Shown: piece after piece, positions 16,492-25,009 of the stretch
How the letters are laid out: the number at the start of each line of letters is the position of its first letter
Numbering within the stretch: position 1 is the stretch's first letter
Source of the DNA: Chloroflexota bacterium
Lineage (GTDB): Bacteria > Chloroflexota > Dehalococcoidia > Lucifugimonadales > Lucifugimonadaceae
Length of the DNA: 39,015 bases
Assembly (NCBI GenBank): GCA_009838175.1
Contig: VXSB01000058.1
Coordinates: 1-39,015, forward strand
Reading direction: 5' to 3'
The notes under the pieces: model-generated
Seen by the model: the letters and a program-made list of their open reading frames with translations, nothing else
Database searches by the model: none
What the model was told of the DNA's origin: nothing
Translations under genes and position numbers: made by a program

Positions 16492-18989
16492 TCCGCTTCT
16501 TGGGCGCAGATGCCCGTTGCAGACGTGGATGACGTCACCGAAGCCCCATTGCGAGTGACGCTCGCCGAAACAGTCCATCCGCTCACCGGACTTGCGGTGT
16601 CCGCAGGACATTCGAGAGCGAAACTTCCGGGCCATGTCGTTGATTCCGTAGGCGAAGGAGTGGTGATCGTTGCAGGATCGGATTCACCGCTAGGCGGAGC
16701 GATCTTAGCCCAAGTCAGCGAAGCGTTCGAGAGACTCCATCGTCTGTAGTCGGTATCTCCGCTGTACCAAGCCAAGTTGTCGGCTTCGTGCGTGCAGCCG
16801 AAGTGCAGGTGTATCCAACTGTCGCCGTCGTTGCGCACCTTGAAAGTGGGCGTGGCGCAAGTCTCAGGCGGACTCTGGACGCGTATCGCCACCCATTCCG
16901 CAACCGTAGTGGTGGTGCCGTTCTCAGTCTTCGTCACTGTCTTGGCATCGGTTCTGTTGTTGCCGCCCAAATAATCAGCACGTCCCGTGCACACGCTCGC
17001 ATCGTCGTTGTATCCGCAGACATGCACCACGCCGGCCGAATCCAAGCGTATGCCGTCGTCGGAGCATCCGCCGCCTTGTGCGCTGAAAGCCAGATGCGTC
17101 CATCGCTGAGTCATCCCCTCGCCGCGATAGTAGCCGCCGACAGAGTAGGTCTGAGACTTGCTCGTGTCCGGTCGCAGAGTCATCTGCGTGCATGTGGTGC
17201 TAGGAGGTGCCGCTCTCTGATGGATGACGACGGTGTTGGACGGAATGCCGCTGATCTGGACATTGACGTTTTCCTTGCGTACGCCGCTGGTGTTTGCGGC
17301 AACGTCGTAGATCAGACATGAAGTCGCGGAGATACAGTCGTCATGCTCGCCTACACGGACATTCGTGATCCATGAAGCATCTTCCACCAGATGGCTTCCG
17401 GCAAGCGCAGGAAGCGAACAACTGGAGTGCGTCGGCATTGCGACGTTCAAGTATCCGACGCCGGTGCCACCATCGCTGTGAATGTTCAACAAGATTGGCG
17501 AGATGTCCACTCCGCAATGGAATGTCAGCGATTTCACAACCTTGGTGACAGAGACCGGGTCGGTCTGCTGCATGTTGTCGCTCATCGTCAACTTGACGGT
17601 TATATCGCCGTGTTCGCGAGCCGTGATATTGGATACTCCCTGCACAGGATCGGTGATCTGAGCATCCCCGCTGACGATCTCGAAATCGATGTCGACAGTG
17701 CCTGAGAAATGCGAAACGTCGTAACTCGCGGATACATCCAACGAGTTGTTGAAACCATCAACGCCATCTATGACGTTGTAATGGAACTCGCAGTCCGTCA
17801 GGTTACATGTTATGTCAATCGGCGGATCGAAATCATATGCCTGAGTGACTGTAACCTTGTCGGTTTCACCAACATCAGAATTGGACTGACTTATCCATAT
17901 CTCGGCGGTTCTGCTCGTGCCGTGCTTCGACGCGTCAGAGCCGGTGTAAGGTGCAACTGTGAATTGAGCCCGCTGGCTGTAATTCGTCACGCTCGCCGAG
18001 CCATAACTGTCGAATGTGATCCAGTCAGCGCCAGAATCCTTCGAGAAGTTGAGTTTATTGTTATTGGTGCAGGTCGTGGCACGGTCGAAGTTCAACTTGT
18101 AAGAATCTCCGACGGACGACACAGTCAATGTGTCGCTGTCGGCGCCGGTGAGCAGATTGGAAGTCCCGTCGTCGTCGGACACGGCAACTCCTGTCGTGGC
18201 AAGGCAAGGCGGGATATATTCGTATGCCTGAGATATGGTCACCTTGTCGCTTTTGCTGGAATTGTCGTTCTTTTTCACCCAGATTTGCGCCGTCCTGTTT
18301 CCCTGAGTAGAGACAGAGCCTGAAAATTTCGACACATCGAAACCTGCCCCTCCAATCTCCACATTATCTGGGTCGGCAGTTACAGAAAACCCTCTAGGTC
18401 TGATCCAATCAGCACCAGAGTCTTTTGCAAGACTCAAATTGCCCTTGTAGCATCCGGTCACGGTTTGAAATGTCAAAATATACGCGCCGCCAGATGCTCC
18501 AATGGTTGCAGTGCCATCGTCATTCAATTCACTGCCGGAAGGGACACCAGCGAATCGCACCTTCACACCTACTGCGGGAACAGGAAAACAACTTGATCTG
18601 ACATCGACGCTGTCCTGCGTTTCAACCCTCGCAGGCGAATTTCCGAGTTGCGAATCAGACTCTGCCGTGGGTTCGCTGGTGGAAGTCGCAGTGGGCGTGC
18701 TCGTCGGCGTGGGAACAGGATCGCCCACTCTTGCAGTCACTTGGGACGACCAAGGGCCTGCCCCTCTGCGGAAACGCGCCCTGACCTGAACGGTGTAACT
18801 TCCGTCGTCAAGACCGGAGATGCTCACCGAATTGGTGGTCGGGTATTGGTTTCCGCCCACGCTGGAGTTGGCATTGCGGTAGGAAACCATGTTGCCGTCT
18901 TTGCCGTACGCCACTCTGTAGTCACGAGGAGTCTCGCTCGGAGCATCCCATGTCACCGAAAGCTGACCGCTTCCAGAACTGGTCGCCAC
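16488..18989 (-). CDS. Secreted FnIII/BACON-like repeat protein
   Basis: A large extracellular protein of 833 residues from the GTG at 18989. An FnIII domain comes first (SGQLSVTWDAPSETPRDYRV to about residue 90), then a short TPT linker (TPTSTPTATSTSEPT), then at least two BACON-like domains: one with DSGADWIRPRGFSVTA and the strand VTISQAY, one with DSGADWITFDSYG and VTVTQAY. Two further beta-rich regions and a C-terminal beta domain follow. These suggest binding to glycans or surfaces; the ligand is unknown. The signal peptide lies upstream in the same frame but behind a TAG (see 18990-19091). Confidence 0.75.
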   Translation of the reverse strand: MATSSGSGQLSVTWDAPSETPRDYRVAYGKDGNMVSYRNANSSVGGNQYPTTNSVSISGLDDGSYTVQVRARFRRGAGPWSSQVTARVGDPVPTPTSTPTATSTSEPTAESDSQLGNSPARVETQDSVDVRSSCFPVPAVGVKVRFAGVPSGSELNDDGTATIGASGGAYILTFQTVTGCYKGNLSLAKDSGADWIRPRGFSVTADPDNVEIGGAGFDVSKFSGSVSTQGNRTAQIWVKKNDNSSKSDKVTISQAYEYIPPCLATTGVAVSDDDGTSNLLTGADSDTLTVSSVGDSYKLNFDRATTCTNNNKLNFSKDSGADWITFDSYGSASVTNYSQRAQFTVAPYTGSDASKHGTSRTAEIWISQSNSDVGETDKVTVTQAYDFDPPIDITCNLTDCEFHYNVIDGVDGFNNSLDVSASYDVSHFSGTVDIDFEIVSGDAQITDPVQGVSNITAREHGDITVKLTMSDNMQQTDPVSVTKVVKSLTFHCGVDISPILLNIHSDGGTGVGYLNVAMPTHSSCSLPALAGSHLVEDASWITNVRVGEHDDCISATSCLIYDVAANTSGVRKENVNVQISGIPSNTVVIHQRAAPPSTTCTQMTLRPDTSKSQTYSVGGYYRGEGMTQRWTHLAFSAQGGGCSDDGIRLDSAGVVHVCGYNDDASVCTGRADYLGGNNRTDAKTVTKTENGTTTTVAEWVAIRVQSPPETCATPTFKVRNDGDSWIHLHFGCTHEADNLAWYSGDTDYRRWSLSNASLTWAKIAPPSGESDPATITTPSPTESTTWPGSFALECPADTASPVSGWTVSASVTRNGASVTSSTSATGICAQEAD

Positions 18990-19091
18990 GACGTTCGAAA
19001 CCGCGCGCGAGTTGGCGAAAGCCTACTGCCCGTAGAGCAGCATCATGCCCGCGATGGCAGCGACGATCAAGACGGCGCTCACTTTATACAT
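18990..19091 (-). other. Signal peptide region of the BACON-like protein with an in-frame TAG
   Basis: From ATG at 19091 (preceded by AAGG) the frame gives MYKVSAVLIVAAIAG then MMLLYGQ, TAG at 19025-19023, then AFANSRAVSNV leading straight into the long frame. Without the stop this is a normal signal peptide with a cleavage site after AFA. The rest of the gene is open for 2.5 kb, so the stop is either very recent, suppressed, or an assembly error. Confidence 0.6.
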
Positions 19092-19112
19092 ACTTACCTT
19101 TTTGACACAACA

Positions 19113-19376
19113 ACGATTGAGATTACGTAAACTCACGTCTCGTAGATGTGAAATGTTGATGGTTGAACGGCGTGGCGGTGGCGGGCGGATGAATCGCGCT
19201 CCGTGAGATCTCTGTCAAGTCCCATCGTGACGCGCAGGAAACCGAACGGCAGGGGTGTAACGATCGAGAGCGGAGAACACTGCGTCAAATAAGAAAACGC
19301 CGCAGCGCAACTTTCGCTGAACCGAAGGTCGTTTAGTCAGCCATGTGACTGGTTCACGCGTTTGGTCCAGGCAAGG
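19113..19376. repeat. Diverged dispersed repeat, copy A
   Basis: About 260 bp beside the start of the BACON-like gene resembles 30931-31216 in the same orientation. Shared blocks include GATGTGAAA, GTGACGCGCA, GAAAACGC, and the 16-base CTTTCGCTGAACCGAA followed by TTTAGTCAGCC/GTTCAGTCTGCC and TTGGTCC. Neither copy has a convincing reading frame. It may be a structured RNA, a regulatory region or an old mobile-element remnant. Confidence 0.55.
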
Positions 19377-19408
19377 GGCACACGGGCAGGTCCGATCCGG
19401 CTGCTGGA

Positions 19409-19723
19409 TTGAAGCTTATCGCTGTCGTAACTGAGAACGCGAGCGATAGGAACCGATGGTCGGGCCTCGACGCCCGCCCGCCAAGATTCGCCTTAGAGCG
19501 AATCCGCCATGTCGACGCGGAAGGAATCGAATCGCCCGAGACGAGCAGGGTGGCGTATCTCAAGGGAGCGTTACCCGACCTGCGGCTCCGCGCGTCGGTC
19601 GCCCAGATGGAACCTCGAGAAGGGCGGTCCGGTCTTTCGTCCGACAGTCGGCGAGCGACAGGAATGGAGAATCGAGGTGCGATGAAGAGTTGCGACCCCT
19701 ATTCCAGGTCGTGTCGGCGATAG
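19409..19723 (+). CDS. Doubtful hypothetical protein downstream of repeat A
   Basis: A 104-residue frame from TTG. The first 60 residues (LKLIAVVTENASDRNRW, then RIRHVDAEGIESPETSRV) look plausible, while the end is Ser/Arg-rich and less so. No family and no clear ribosome site. From 19724 to 20344 I see no gene; the DNA is GC-rich and ends in the ribosome-site region of the next gene. Confidence 0.25.
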   Translation: MKLIAVVTENASDRNRWSGLDARPPRFALERIRHVDAEGIESPETSRVAYLKGALPDLRLRASVAQMEPREGRSGLSSDSRRATGMENRGAMKSCDPYSRSCRR

Positions 19724-20344
19724 TCGTTGTCTGCCCCAGGATCCGCTGGACGAGGATTCGACCAAGCGCCTTCGCCCCGATCACTTCGGGCCAGGATTCG
19801 ACGATTCGGCGCGAATGCAAAGATCAATTTCTAACGGTTCTATGACGGATGGTTAAATCTTCGTTGAATTTGTGAATCTGCCAAGAAGAGCACCCATGAC
19901 ATCGACGCGATTTCATTTAGCGTCTATTGGGATCGATCACAAGCAACACGACTAGCTAGTAAGGATGCGGTCGGAGGTTGCGACATCCGTCCGGACCGCG
20001 CGAACGGCTTCGATGAAAGCGACTCGCGGAAGGAAGGTCAGTTAGGCCTCGAGTCGCTCGGATACCCGGAAGGCGACTTCAGGAAATCCGACGCGTCGCT
20101 CGGGTCGTGCGATCCGGGTTGCGTCCATCGTCTTGTCGGTTAGCATCGGGCGATGCGCGTTCGACCTCCCACGAACGGGCGACACCGATAGACGTCGGCA
20201 CGTAAAAGGAAAAGGATGGTGACCTTCAGGATCACAGCGGCTTGGCTGATGTGTCGGATCACCGGATTGCCAAGAGACTCTCCAAAGTCGGGGAAACGAT
20301 CTGGTAAATTATCAATTTCTGACGATGTCGAAACTCGGAGTCGA

Positions 20345-21136
20345 ATGATGCTAAAGGTCGCGGCAGTGCTTGTCGGCGCTGTTTTCGTGTTGCTGTTCGC
20401 GTCGCAGACTGGCTTGACGGGTCTGAACTCGACGGACGATTACAACGTGGGTTCGGAGCTGGCCACCGCGACTGAACTCGTGTCCGAACAGGTCGGCGAC
20501 GTCGCCGATTCTCTGGGGGACGTCTCCACGGTCAAAACCGTTGAGACGAGTACGCCCGTAGATCTCCTAGATATCGCGTCAGGTCCGACCTCTGAGCGGA
20601 CGATCGAAAAAGTCGAGGTATACGAACGCACTCCCGTCGGCATGGCCCTCGCCCGTCTCGCATCTCTGGATTCGCCTGGACGCCGCGACCCTGAAGCATT
20701 CATATCGGCGGTGAACGATCTGCAGTCCGAGTGGGACCCACGATACGAAACAGCGAAATCCGACCATGGGAGGCTTCTGCATCGGCTCGCGTCCGTCGAG
20801 GAGACTGCAGCCCAGTATTTCCTTCGGCAAGCAGAATTGACCGCGAGGATTCACGACCCGGATCTGCGCGCAGACGCGGCTGCCGGAGATGCCGCGGAGT
20901 ACCGCGATTACGAGGAATGGCTCAGAGCGTCGAGAGATTTGAAGGCGCGTGTCGACGAAATCGTCAGGGACATCGACGACATGGATGTGATCATCAAGAA
21001 GCTCAATCTGTCCGCCAACTTCTCGGCGTTGCACACCAGCTTCGAATCGCTGACGTTGTCGATCACGGGTCTCCATCGCGACCTGGAGGGATTCAGACTC
21101 AAGTCCGACGAAATCGCCCGGACTTTCTCGAATTGA
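20345..21136 (+). CDS. Secreted or membrane-anchored helical protein
   Basis: A 263-residue protein from the ATG at 20345, chosen because a CGGAG-type site precedes it and a hydrophobic segment starts at once (MMLKVAAVLVGAVFVLLFAS). The same frame is open upstream to 20216, but that part is atypical. After the anchor comes a low-complexity Thr/Val/Glu stretch, then about 150 residues of strongly helical, charged sequence (EWLRASRDLKARVDEIVRDI and similar) that should form coiled coils. It is likely extracytoplasmic. The gene for a four-helix membrane protein follows after 21 bp, so the two may work together. The family is unknown. Confidence 0.65.
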   Translation: MMLKVAAVLVGAVFVLLFASQTGLTGLNSTDDYNVGSELATATELVSEQVGDVADSLGDVSTVKTVETSTPVDLLDIASGPTSERTIEKVEVYERTPVGMALARLASLDSPGRRDPEAFISAVNDLQSEWDPRYETAKSDHGRLLHRLASVEETAAQYFLRQAELTARIHDPDLRADAAAGDAAEYRDYEEWLRASRDLKARVDEIVRDIDDMDVIIKKLNLSANFSALHTSFESLTLSITGLHRDLEGFRLKSDEIARTFSN

Positions 21137-21157
21137 AGCATGTAACGGAACCCTAAG

Positions 21158-21658
21158 GTGGAAGCACAAAATGATCTGCGCGGGTGGTTCGCCCGAAACT
21201 GGCCCGAAGGGTTAGCGACTGCGGCGCGTCTCGCGGCATTGGTCGGTGTCTTCCTGCCTTGGGTATTGCTGGACGATGCATCTAGGGCGTCGAATGGACC
21301 CGAACTGGCGGCATACTTTTGGGATGGGGCCGACCGAGATTTTCTGAGATCGACGGATCTGGTCAAGTTTTTGGGGTTCTGCGCTGCGCCATGGGTGGTG
21401 TCGGCTGCAGTGTTGATCGCTGCGCTCAAGCCTATGGTGACGAAGGATCAGAGCTTGTTCGCGCACGTGACGTCTATTGCGGCGATTCTCGTTTTCAGCT
21501 ACTGCGGCACCGGCGCCGTGGACGATTGGCACGCCGAATTCTTCGGCCTGTTGGTGCCGATGGTCGGACTCTGGATCGTCACGTTGGGCACGGCAGTTTC
21601 TATGACGATCGCGGGCACGCGGGGACAGTTCACCCAAAGACAAAGGTGGTCGCGTTGA
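21158..21658 (+). CDS. Four-helix membrane protein
   Basis: A 166-residue protein starting GTG with a CTAAGG site just before it. Four hydrophobic segments lie at about residues 20-40 (TAARLAALVGVFLPWVLL), 70-92 (FLGFCAAPWVVSAAVLIAAL), 103-118 and 128-150 (FFGLLVPMVGLWIVTLGTAV), with short polar ends. It follows the anchored helical protein and overlaps the start of the next frame by four bases (TTGA), indicating an operon of three or four genes. No family is recognised. Confidence 0.7.
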   Translation: MEAQNDLRGWFARNWPEGLATAARLAALVGVFLPWVLLDDASRASNGPELAAYFWDGADRDFLRSTDLVKFLGFCAAPWVVSAAVLIAALKPMVTKDQSLFAHVTSIAAILVFSYCGTGAVDDWHAEFFGLLVPMVGLWIVTLGTAVSMTIAGTRGQFTQRQRWSR

Positions 21659-21935
21659 CCGAGGTCACTGAAGCGTGTCGAACGCGAGATCCGACGGAAT
21701 CGGCGCAGATTTCTGTCTTGCGCAGCCGGTTGTGCGAAATGCTTGGAGGGAACGCGAGTCTCCGATCACAATCGACTGAAATGTGGACTTGCGCTTGGGA
21801 TTGGGATACCGAGAGGCGCGTTGAGGGGCTGGAGGAAGGCGTCGAAGGGGTCCCGAAACCTGTGGTGGCGGCCCTTCGCGGGACGACGAGGAGATCTACG
21901 ACTACGTCTTTGGGCTGGTGCGGGAGTGGCGCTAG
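21655..21935 (+). pseudogene. Small gene with a probable frameshift
   Basis: From TTG at 21655, overlapping the previous stop, about 70 residues read well (TEVTEACRTRDPTESAQI and MWTCAWDWDTERRVEGLEEG). Near 21870 the sensible reading moves to another frame, which continues PSRDDEEIYDYVFGLVREWR and ends TAG at 21933-21935, directly before the GTG of the next gene. The shift falls in a GC-rich run (GTGGTGGCGGCCC). It may be a true frameshift or a sequencing error. The family is unknown. Confidence 0.45.
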
Positions 21936-22187
21936 GTGTGGACTGAATTCTCAGCGGCTACAGATGACGTAGCTAAGCTGGAGACCGAGTTGCGCCTCAT
22001 GGATATGGAGGTCGAGATGATCGACGTCCACCGCCTAACGCTTCCCCCTCAGGACTATCCACGGAACCTATTCGAGCGCGGGCACGAGACCCGCCGCCGT
22101 CGATGCAGGTTGGCAAGAGCGCGGGTGGATCTGAACAGGGCCTTGTTGCGCCGTTTTCTGCGGCGAGTCTGCACCCTGGGCCTTTGA
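21936..22187 (+). CDS. Small charged helical protein
   Basis: An 83-residue frame whose GTG follows the stop of the previous gene without a gap. Residues 9-35 (DDVAKLETELRLMDMEVEMI) and 50-75, very rich in Arg and Leu (RRRRCRLARARVDLNRALLR), look like two helices. It is probably soluble. No family. Translation coupling to the preceding gene supports it being real. Confidence 0.45.
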   Translation: MWTEFSAATDDVAKLETELRLMDMEVEMIDVHRLTLPPQDYPRNLFERGHETRRRRCRLARARVDLNRALLRRFLRRVCTLGL

Positions 22188-22723
22188 AGGGACTAGAGCG
22201 TCCGTGATCCCGAGTTCCGGAGGCAAGGATGGGTTGTAACTGACGATCGAGTATTCGCACGACGTGGCCTGGCGGAACACGTGTCGTGCCGGTGAAGTCC
22301 ATCGAGTTGTCTGAGGACGGCTTCGTTTTCGAGAGCAAGCACCCCGAGCTGACAGTGGAGGGGAGGGTCCGTCGGCACGACCGATCGGGGTCTGCGTCGG
22401 GTGGTCGCCGCATCGAAACTGACCGGCCGTCGCCGAGTTGAAGTCTATGCCGGCCAGAATAGGATGGCTGAGGTGCGGTACTGGGTCGCCCCATGAATCA
22501 GCGTCTCGGTTCAGACGGCGGCCTAGTTGCACGGAACAACGGCCCGTCGCCAAGAGTTTGATTCTACCGATTTCCACGCCATACCAAGAGGTGTGGGCCG
22601 TATGCACGGTTGCTTTGGATTCAGCGACGGTCGATCAGTGGCATCAGGTCGGTACGGTTACGATTCCCCAATGTATCGTGAACGATGGGCAAGTATTCCG
22701 ACCAACGTTCGCGATGCCGCCGA
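22188..22723. other. About 0.5 kb without a clear gene
   Basis: A possible short + strand frame at 22286-22441 begins VPVKSIELSEDGFVFESKHP and looks coding for its first 30 residues, then becomes Arg/Ser-rich and stops. It may be a remnant. The rest shows no supported gene or RNA. Confidence 0.3.
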
Positions 22724-23875
22724 TCAACTGGACTGTCGAATGTTGCGGTGCTTTCGGAAGGCGCGAATCGCATTTGCGCGGAAAACCTCGCCCTGCGCAA
22801 AACTGTCTCCGAAATTGACGATGCGTTCGTCATCGTTCGGTGCGAGTCTTTGAGCATGCTCGTAAATCTTCAATGATTCCGCGGAAACGATGTCGTCGAC
22901 TGAAGAAATCGCAGATGATGCCCTCGCGTCGGGCACGACGATGCGAAACCCGGCGGCCTCCGCGATTCTCTGCAGTTGCTCGTAGATGGCCACGTAACAC
23001 CCTGTTTCAGCACCCATGACCAGCAGCACAGAGCCGGGATTAGCATCGGTGAGCAGTTCACTCAGTTTATCGCCCATCGCTTTGACCGATTTCAAACTTG
23101 TGAAGAAATTGGAGAACACGAAGAGACGATATCGGTGTCTAGATTGAGCCTCCTGGTTGGCTTCCTGGGCCGTGTGGAGCAGTTCAGTTGTTTCCTCTCC
23201 GCGATACTCGTCCCAATCCGTGGCGTAGGCCCATCGGAGGCGCTCAAACTCGTCGGCGCGTTCCTGATCCGGGCGTATCCCCGTAAAGTCATTCAGATTT
23301 TTCCATGTCGACAAATCGCAGGGCCATTCCCCCCGAGCGACCGAATGGATCATCTCCCAAAGTTGGGATCGCATGGCGTTCCAACCGATTCCATTCTCGA
23401 CGCAGGTGATTTCGGGCGGCTGGTGCCAGTTCGGATTGTCCGTCTCTGCTGCAAACTCCAGCATAGCCGCGTAGAAGTCGTGGATCGCGAACGCGACAGC
23501 CCCGAGCCCGGCGCCGACATCCAAAGTTCTCACACCTTCACTGCCCATCGGAAGCCTGCACTCTTCGACGAGGTACTCGAGAGCACCCCAGGTGCGAGCG
23601 TACCGCTCGAGGAAATGCAGCCATGCATACGCGCGGACAATGCCCCAATCCTTGTGCATCGTCTCCGGGCATCTATGATTCAGGGCTCGTGGCACGCCAT
23701 CCCAAAACTTGATGGCCGCTGCTTCAGTGTCGATTTCGTCGATGAGCAGCCGCGAGACCACTCTCGCCTGTACGGTGATTCTGTCTCGGAGCACTTCTTT
23801 GCGCCTCAGCCACGCGATGAAATCCGGTCCTTCTACGGACATCAACTTCGCCCATCCACGCCTAAACTGGTTCAT
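22724..23875 (-). CDS. SAM-dependent methyltransferase-like protein
   Basis: A 383-residue soluble protein from the ATG at 23875. Near residue 115 it contains VRTLDVGAGLGAVAFAIHDF, a class I methyltransferase motif I (DxGxGxG), followed about 35 residues later by an acidic strand (ITCVENG) where the SAM ribose-binding residue is expected. The strand LFVFSNFFTSL may correspond to motif IV. About 110 N-terminal helical residues precede the catalytic core. The substrate is unknown. It is not obviously linked to its neighbours. Confidence 0.7.
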   Translation of the reverse strand: MNQFRRGWAKLMSVEGPDFIAWLRRKEVLRDRITVQARVVSRLLIDEIDTEAAAIKFWDGVPRALNHRCPETMHKDWGIVRAYAWLHFLERYARTWGALEYLVEECRLPMGSEGVRTLDVGAGLGAVAFAIHDFYAAMLEFAAETDNPNWHQPPEITCVENGIGWNAMRSQLWEMIHSVARGEWPCDLSTWKNLNDFTGIRPDQERADEFERLRWAYATDWDEYRGEETTELLHTAQEANQEAQSRHRYRLFVFSNFFTSLKSVKAMGDKLSELLTDANPGSVLLVMGAETGCYVAIYEQLQRIAEAAGFRIVVPDARASSAISSVDDIVSAESLKIYEHAQRLAPNDDERIVNFGDSFAQGEVFRANAIRAFRKHRNIRQSS

Positions 23876-24205
23876 GCGCACCTCCGACCGTCCCGCTGGG
23901 AATTCAGGCAGATCACCCAGACTATGTCTAGGAACCTGACGTTGCCTTTGCAAGGGCTCTGAATCGATGAAATCATGCCTATCGCCAACAGCTTTTCACG
24001 CATCGCGTTTGGTTCCGTAACCGTATCGGTGAAGTCGGCCATCTCGTTTTCGTCGAGTGGTTATTGGATGCCGAACGCCAGCGTCGCCTTCATTTCGAGT
24101 TCGGTGCTCCGACCTGTGAAGATTGCCGCCACATCCGAGCGCCTTGACCGGATTACGCCATCGAAAATCCCCACCTGTGAGACGAAGAACCGTGCAAGAC
24201 AGCCA
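23872..24205 (-). pseudogene. Possible degraded small gene upstream of the methyltransferase
   Basis: One frame reads sensibly through ARFFVSQVGIFDGVIRSRR and AAIFTGRSTELEMKAT, meets TAA just before the codons for PLDENE, and continues MADFTDTVTEPNAMREKLLA to a TGA that overlaps the methyltransferase ATG. The 56-codon part from ATG 24042 could still be translated. It looks like a broken gene. No other feature is seen between 24206 and 24324. Confidence 0.25.
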
Positions 24206-24324
24206 TTTTAAAGATCCACGGAAGGATGCGCAAGGGAAATCGGCGCCTACAGGAGGTAGCAGAGCGGGAAAAGCGAGTGAACCGTGTCCGGTGCGGGTTC
24301 CACTCCTGCGGGACGTGATTCGCA

Positions 24325-24978
24325 TTGGTAATCGCGTACACGCGAACGCAGGTGGCGGTCTGGGTCTCACAGACCGACCCTCCATCGGCACAATATCACC
24401 CGGCATTTCCCGACGGTCATTACCAGTACAAGATCTGCGACAGCTCATTCCCTACTAACACTGCGGCTTGGAGGTCCGACATCAACAGCGGTTTCGAAAC
24501 TTGGGAGGACAACCTAATCTGGCGGAGCTTTGACGCAATGGGCAACGTCGTCAACATCACTATGGTGAGCGAAAACGCGTCCGGGGCTGGAAACTGCTCG
24601 ACCGGTCGGGAATTCGATGGCAACATCGTCAAGGGGATCGCGGTCGAAAATACGTTCAGAGAGAAATGCTTCGGGCGTAATGACCCGATGATGGATCCAT
24701 GGACCACCGAGGAGCTGGACGCGAAGGGATGCGACAGAGCCGACGATAGTGGCGACGTGCGGTCGGTGTTCTTCTGGAAAGGTCATACTTGGAGTCTAGG
24801 AACTCCGAGTCAGGGTTTGTCTTGCTCCAATCTTGGGAGGACGGCGGCTCACGAGGCGGCTCACGCGCTAGGATTGAGACCTCATTTGACATCGCCCGGG
24901 CAATTGATGTCGAGCACTGTTACGGTGTGCGAACCGACGACATCGGATCTCATGTACCTGATGAGGCGGTACCAGTAG
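24325..24978 (+). CDS. Metzincin-like protease, module 1 (probably 5'-truncated)
   Basis: A 217-residue frame from TTG. It carries HEAAHALGLRPH (His176, Glu177, His180, His187), a metzincin-type zinc site, and a downstream Met-turn candidate (PGQLMSS). The third His is one position later than in the usual HExxHxxGxxH. The C-terminus ends with a Cys-x-Pro then Asp and Tyr-Gln pattern (CEPTTSDLM...RYQ) shared with the other two proteases here. No signal peptide or upstream FnIII/PPC domain is present although relatives have them, so the 5' end is probably lost. The lipoprotein gene starts within 35 bp of the stop. Confidence 0.75.
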   Translation: MVIAYTRTQVAVWVSQTDPPSAQYHPAFPDGHYQYKICDSSFPTNTAAWRSDINSGFETWEDNLIWRSFDAMGNVVNITMVSENASGAGNCSTGREFDGNIVKGIAVENTFREKCFGRNDPMMDPWTTEELDAKGCDRADDSGDVRSVFFWKGHTWSLGTPSQGLSCSNLGRTAAHEAAHALGLRPHLTSPGQLMSSTVTVCEPTTSDLMYLMRRYQ

Positions 24979-25009
24979 CATGTCAACCCGGGTAGGAGAC
25001 GTGAAGAAC

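Noticed and set aside
15135..19025. Genome-wide reassignment of TAG as a sense codon
   Set aside because: Several well-supported genes here end in TAG (for example at 4607, 7814, 13803 and 24978), so TAG clearly works as a stop; only local read-through remains possible.
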